A stretch of DNA of 8,190 nt from DATBVX01 sp963724625 (GTDB lineage: Bacteria > Pseudomonadota > Gammaproteobacteria > Steroidobacterales > Steroidobacteraceae). The translations under genes and the position numbers were made by a program. Of the stretch, positions 6,581 through 8,190 are shown piece by piece. The notes below the pieces were generated by a model. That model was not told where the DNA came from, made no database searches, and saw only the letters and a program-made list of their open reading frames with translations. The stretch is from contig CAVRVO010000018.1 in the NCBI GenBank assembly GCA_963724625.1, positions 1 through 8,190 on the forward strand, given 5' to 3'. Positions within the stretch are counted from its first letter, which is position 1, and the number at the start of each line of letters is the position of its first letter.

Positions 6581-6624
6581 ATGGACCACATATAGACCGT
6601 AAATTAACCATAAATGGACCACAG
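6581..6624. repeat. Four tandem 11-bp repeats, likely TA operator
   Basis: On the plus strand the units are ATGGACCACAT at 6581, ATAGACCGTAA at 6592, ATTAACCATAA at 6603 and ATGGACCACAG at 6614. All four share AT at positions 1-2, ACC at 5-7 and A at 10; the outer two are identical over ten bases. The period of 11 bp is about one helical turn, so protein bound to each unit would sit on the same DNA face. The array ends 12 bp before the preferred antitoxin ATG, where a repressor would cover the promoter or the transcription start. Xre-type antitoxins are known autorepressors; assigning this array to this antitoxin is an inference. No fifth unit is seen on either side. Confidence 0.75.
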
Positions 6625-6953
6625 ATGTAGGATCCTAACAGGCTGTTTACTTTGGACATCCATGTGGCGGGACGGGAAATGGTGTCATCGGTGAAGCACG
6701 GAGGGCGAGTGGCATTTCTCGTGAAAGGGCGCCGATTTACGCGTGCCCCCGCCTTCGCATCGCTGCGACTTTGCTCGACGATCTGGAGAAAACGTCTTCT
6801 CGGCGCCCCTCGCCCAACTGAAGACGCTAGTGGCGAGCGATCAGGGTGGCCGAGCAATCTGATCCGCACCACGGAGTCAGAGAGCCATAACTAGATTGCC
6901 ACTTCTTCCTCAGGGTAACTGACGAGCGGAACCTGCTACATTTCGCGCGCCAA
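6625..6953. other. Intergenic region between TA operon and MFS
   Basis: No gene is supported here. An 80-codon plus-strand frame at 6652-6894 and a minus-strand frame crossing the region show no motif and lack good ribosome-binding sites. The region should hold the minus-strand promoter of the antitoxin operon near its left end and any plus-strand promoter for MFS copy 3 near its right end (TACATT at 6937-6942 resembles a -10 box, but no good -35 lies at the right spacing). The frame of MFS copy 3 is open back to TAA 6888-6890 without an ATG, GTG or TTG. Confidence 0.4.
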
Positions 6954-6956
6954 CGC

Positions 6957-6962
6957 AGGAGG
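6957..6962 (+). promoter_or_regulatory. AGGAGG ribosome-binding site of MFS copy 3
   Basis: AGGAGG is a full anti-16S match. It abuts the ATC codon that replaces the ATG seen in copies 1 and 2, and stands 6 nt before CTG 6969-6971. The spacing fits a CTG start better than any initiation at 6963. The same motif lies before copy 1 (4-9). Confidence 0.55.
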
Positions 6963-7275
6963 ATCCCCCTGACACCGCACTCCGCTTCAGCGCCGGCGCG
7001 CGGCGGCCTGTTCTCGTACGAGAACGGTCTGGTGCTGCTGCTCGGAATGACGTTCGGCTTCGCCTACTTCGATCGCACGGCGCTGAACTTTCTCACGCCC
7101 TTCATCGTCCCGGATCTCGCGCTCAGCAACACGCAGGTGGGGTTGCTGAGCTCCGGGCTTTCCATCACCTGGGCGCTGTCCGCCTATGTCATCGGACGCT
7201 GGTCCGATGCGGCGGGGGTGCGCAAGCCGTTCCTGCTGGCGTTCATCGCCATCTTCTGCGCGTGCTCGTTCCTCT
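6963..7275. repeat. 313-bp direct repeat, right copy (pair at 4827)
   Basis: This is the right-hand partner of the repeat at 4827-5139 and forms the first quarter of the full-length MFS gene. Its first 72 bases also match the stub at 10-81 with four differences. Confidence 0.85.
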
Positions 7276-8190
7276 CCGGAATGGCGCCGAGCTTCATGCT
7301 GCTGCTCGTGGCGCGCATGATCATGGGCGCCGCGGAGGGACCGGTACTGCCGGTGTGCCTGGCGATCGTCAACGCCGAATCCTCGCCGCACCGGCGCGGC
7401 ATCAACGCGGGCTTCATGCAGAACTTCTTCGGCACGCTCCTGGGCGCGGTGCTGGCGCCCGTCGTGCTGGTCGCGCTCGCGAACGCGTTCAATTGGCGCG
7501 TCGCGTTCTACGTCGCCGGCATCCCCGGGTTGCTCTGCGGGCTCGCCATCTGGCGCTGGGTGCGCGAGCCCCGGGACTCAAGACCCGTGACGCAGCACGA
7601 GCGCATCGATCTGTGGCAGATGCTTCGCGTGCGCAACATCTGGCTCTGCTGCCTCATCAGCATCTGCCTGATCGGCCACGTCGTCGTCTTGCTGGCGTTC
7701 CTGCCGCTCTATCTCACGAGCGTGCGCGGTTACTCGACGACCTTGATGAGCTGGGTCATGAGTGTGGCCGGGATGGCGGGACCGTTCGCGTTCCTCGTGC
7801 CGGCGCTCTCTGATCGCATCGGACGCAAGCCCGCCACGGTGGTGTTTTCCTTCGCAGCGATCCTGGCGCCGTTGGCGGCGCTCTATTTCCACGGCCCACC
7901 GACGCTGCTCGCGGCGATCATGTTCGGCGGCATGCTGAGCGCGGGAGTCTTCCCGCTCTTCATGGGCATCATCCCGGGCGAAACCATTTCGCGCCGTCAT
8001 GCGGCGACGGCGATGGGCCTCATCGTGTGCGTCGGGGAAATCGGGGGCGGCGTTGCCACACCGGTCGTGGCCGGCTGGCTCGCAGATCGAAGCACGCTCG
8101 CTGCGCCTCTCATGATCGCCGCAGCGGCAGCCGTGATCGCGGGCGCATTGGCGCTGCTGCTCAAAGAAACGGCGCCAGTGAAGGTGGGCG
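6969..8190 (+). CDS. MFS transporter, near complete, runs off window
   Basis: The frame encodes about 407 residues without a stop to the window edge, close to the usual 400-450 aa of MFS proteins, so only the tail is missing. It shows the two-half, twelve-helix pattern. TM1 is LVLLLGMTFGFAYFDRT; motif A lies between TM2 and TM3 (GRWSDAAGVRKP, about 76-87) and its counterpart in the second half is LSDRIGRKP; a short central loop contains VREPRDSRPVTQHERIDLWQML. The FDRT and RGINAGFMQNFFGTLLG features recall anion:cation symporter-type MFS proteins; the substrate is unknown. The start is uncertain: ATC occupies the ATG position of the other copies (6963). I use CTG at 6969, with AGGAGG 6 nt before it; GTG at 7032 or ATG at 7047 would cut into TM1. 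Expression may once have come from the TPR-MFS operon represented by copy 2. Confidence 0.85.
   Translation, partial: MTPHSASAPARGGLFSYENGLVLLLGMTFGFAYFDRTALNFLTPFIVPDLALSNTQVGLLSSGLSITWALSAYVIGRWSDAAGVRKPFLLAFIAIFCACSFLSGMAPSFMLLLVARMIMGAAEGPVLPVCLAIVNAESSPHRRGINAGFMQNFFGTLLGAVLAPVVLVALANAFNWRVAFYVAGIPGLLCGLAIWRWVREPRDSRPVTQHERIDLWQMLRVRNIWLCCLISICLIGHVVVLLAFLPLYLTSVRGYSTTLMSWVMSVAGMAGPFAFLVPALSDRIGRKPATVVFSFAAILAPLAALYFHGPPTLLAAIMFGGMLSAGVFPLFMGIIPGETISRRHAATAMGLIVCVGEIGGGVATPVVAGWLADRSTLAAPLMIAAAAAVIAGALALLLKETAPVKVG

Noticed and set aside
6652..6894. 80-aa plus-strand ORF between the TA operon and MFS copy 3
   Set aside because: It has no ribosome-binding site and no recognisable motif, and a minus-strand frame of similar length overlaps it. 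The coding signal is too weak to list it as a gene.
7262..8000. Plus- and minus-strand frames inside MFS copy 3
   Set aside because: They are Arg/His-rich shadows of the MFS frame, which gives a clean twelve-helix protein through the same bases.
1..8190. CRISPR array, tRNA or rRNA genes, complete insertion sequence
   Set aside because: No regularly spaced repeat with unique spacers, no cloverleaf-like segment ending in CCA, and no transposase motif with terminal inverted repeats was found. The only tandem array is the 11-bp operator repeat.

Overview
The window looks like GC-rich chromosomal DNA of a Gram-negative proteobacterium. GTG starts, G/C-ending codons and two paralogous inner-membrane 'FlgO-like + TPR' proteins fit a Steroidobacter/Xanthomonas-type gammaproteobacterium, but this placement is an inference from protein style only. 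No rRNA, tRNA, CRISPR array or recognisable transposase was seen.

The layout is organised around three direct copies of the 5' end of one major facilitator (MFS) transporter gene. Copy 1 (1-81) is a stub of about 24 codons that breaks into unrelated DNA. Copy 2 (4827-5139) starts 4 nt after a TPR gene and is about 97% identical to copy 3, but it carries an in-frame TGA and then breaks off. Copy 3 (from about 6963) is the only copy with the full body and runs off the right edge. Its position equivalent to the ATG of copies 1 and 2 is ATC, so its start is uncertain; a CTG six nt after a strong AGGAGG is a candidate.

Between copies 1 and 2 lie a poorly coding stretch (82-655) with one small unrecognised minus-strand ORF, then two tandem paralogues. 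Each encodes three N-terminal membrane segments, a FlgO/TolB-N-like domain and C-terminal TPRs. The first (656-2926) is split by four single-base frame changes (-1, -1, +1, +1, net zero) and is scored as a pseudogene or a badly assembled gene. The second (3050-4822) is intact (590 aa) and was probably transcribed together with the MFS gene that follows it.

Between copies 2 and 3 lies a minus-strand Xre/RES type II toxin-antitoxin operon (5164-6568). The RES toxin gene overlaps the antitoxin gene by 32 nt and probably starts at a GTG behind a GGAGGA ribosome-binding site. Upstream of the antitoxin are four tandem 11-bp repeats (6581-6624), a likely helically phased autoregulatory operator. This block looks less GC-rich than its surroundings and may have been acquired.

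How the parts may work together (inference): the ancestral unit was probably a TPR membrane protein plus MFS transporter operon. The toxin-antitoxin block now separates the TPR gene from the intact MFS body and is flanked by 313-bp direct repeats. One crossover between these repeats would delete exactly 2136 bp, remove the toxin-antitoxin genes and rebuild a TPR-MFS operon with an ATG start. Addiction to the toxin-antitoxin pair would select against that deletion.
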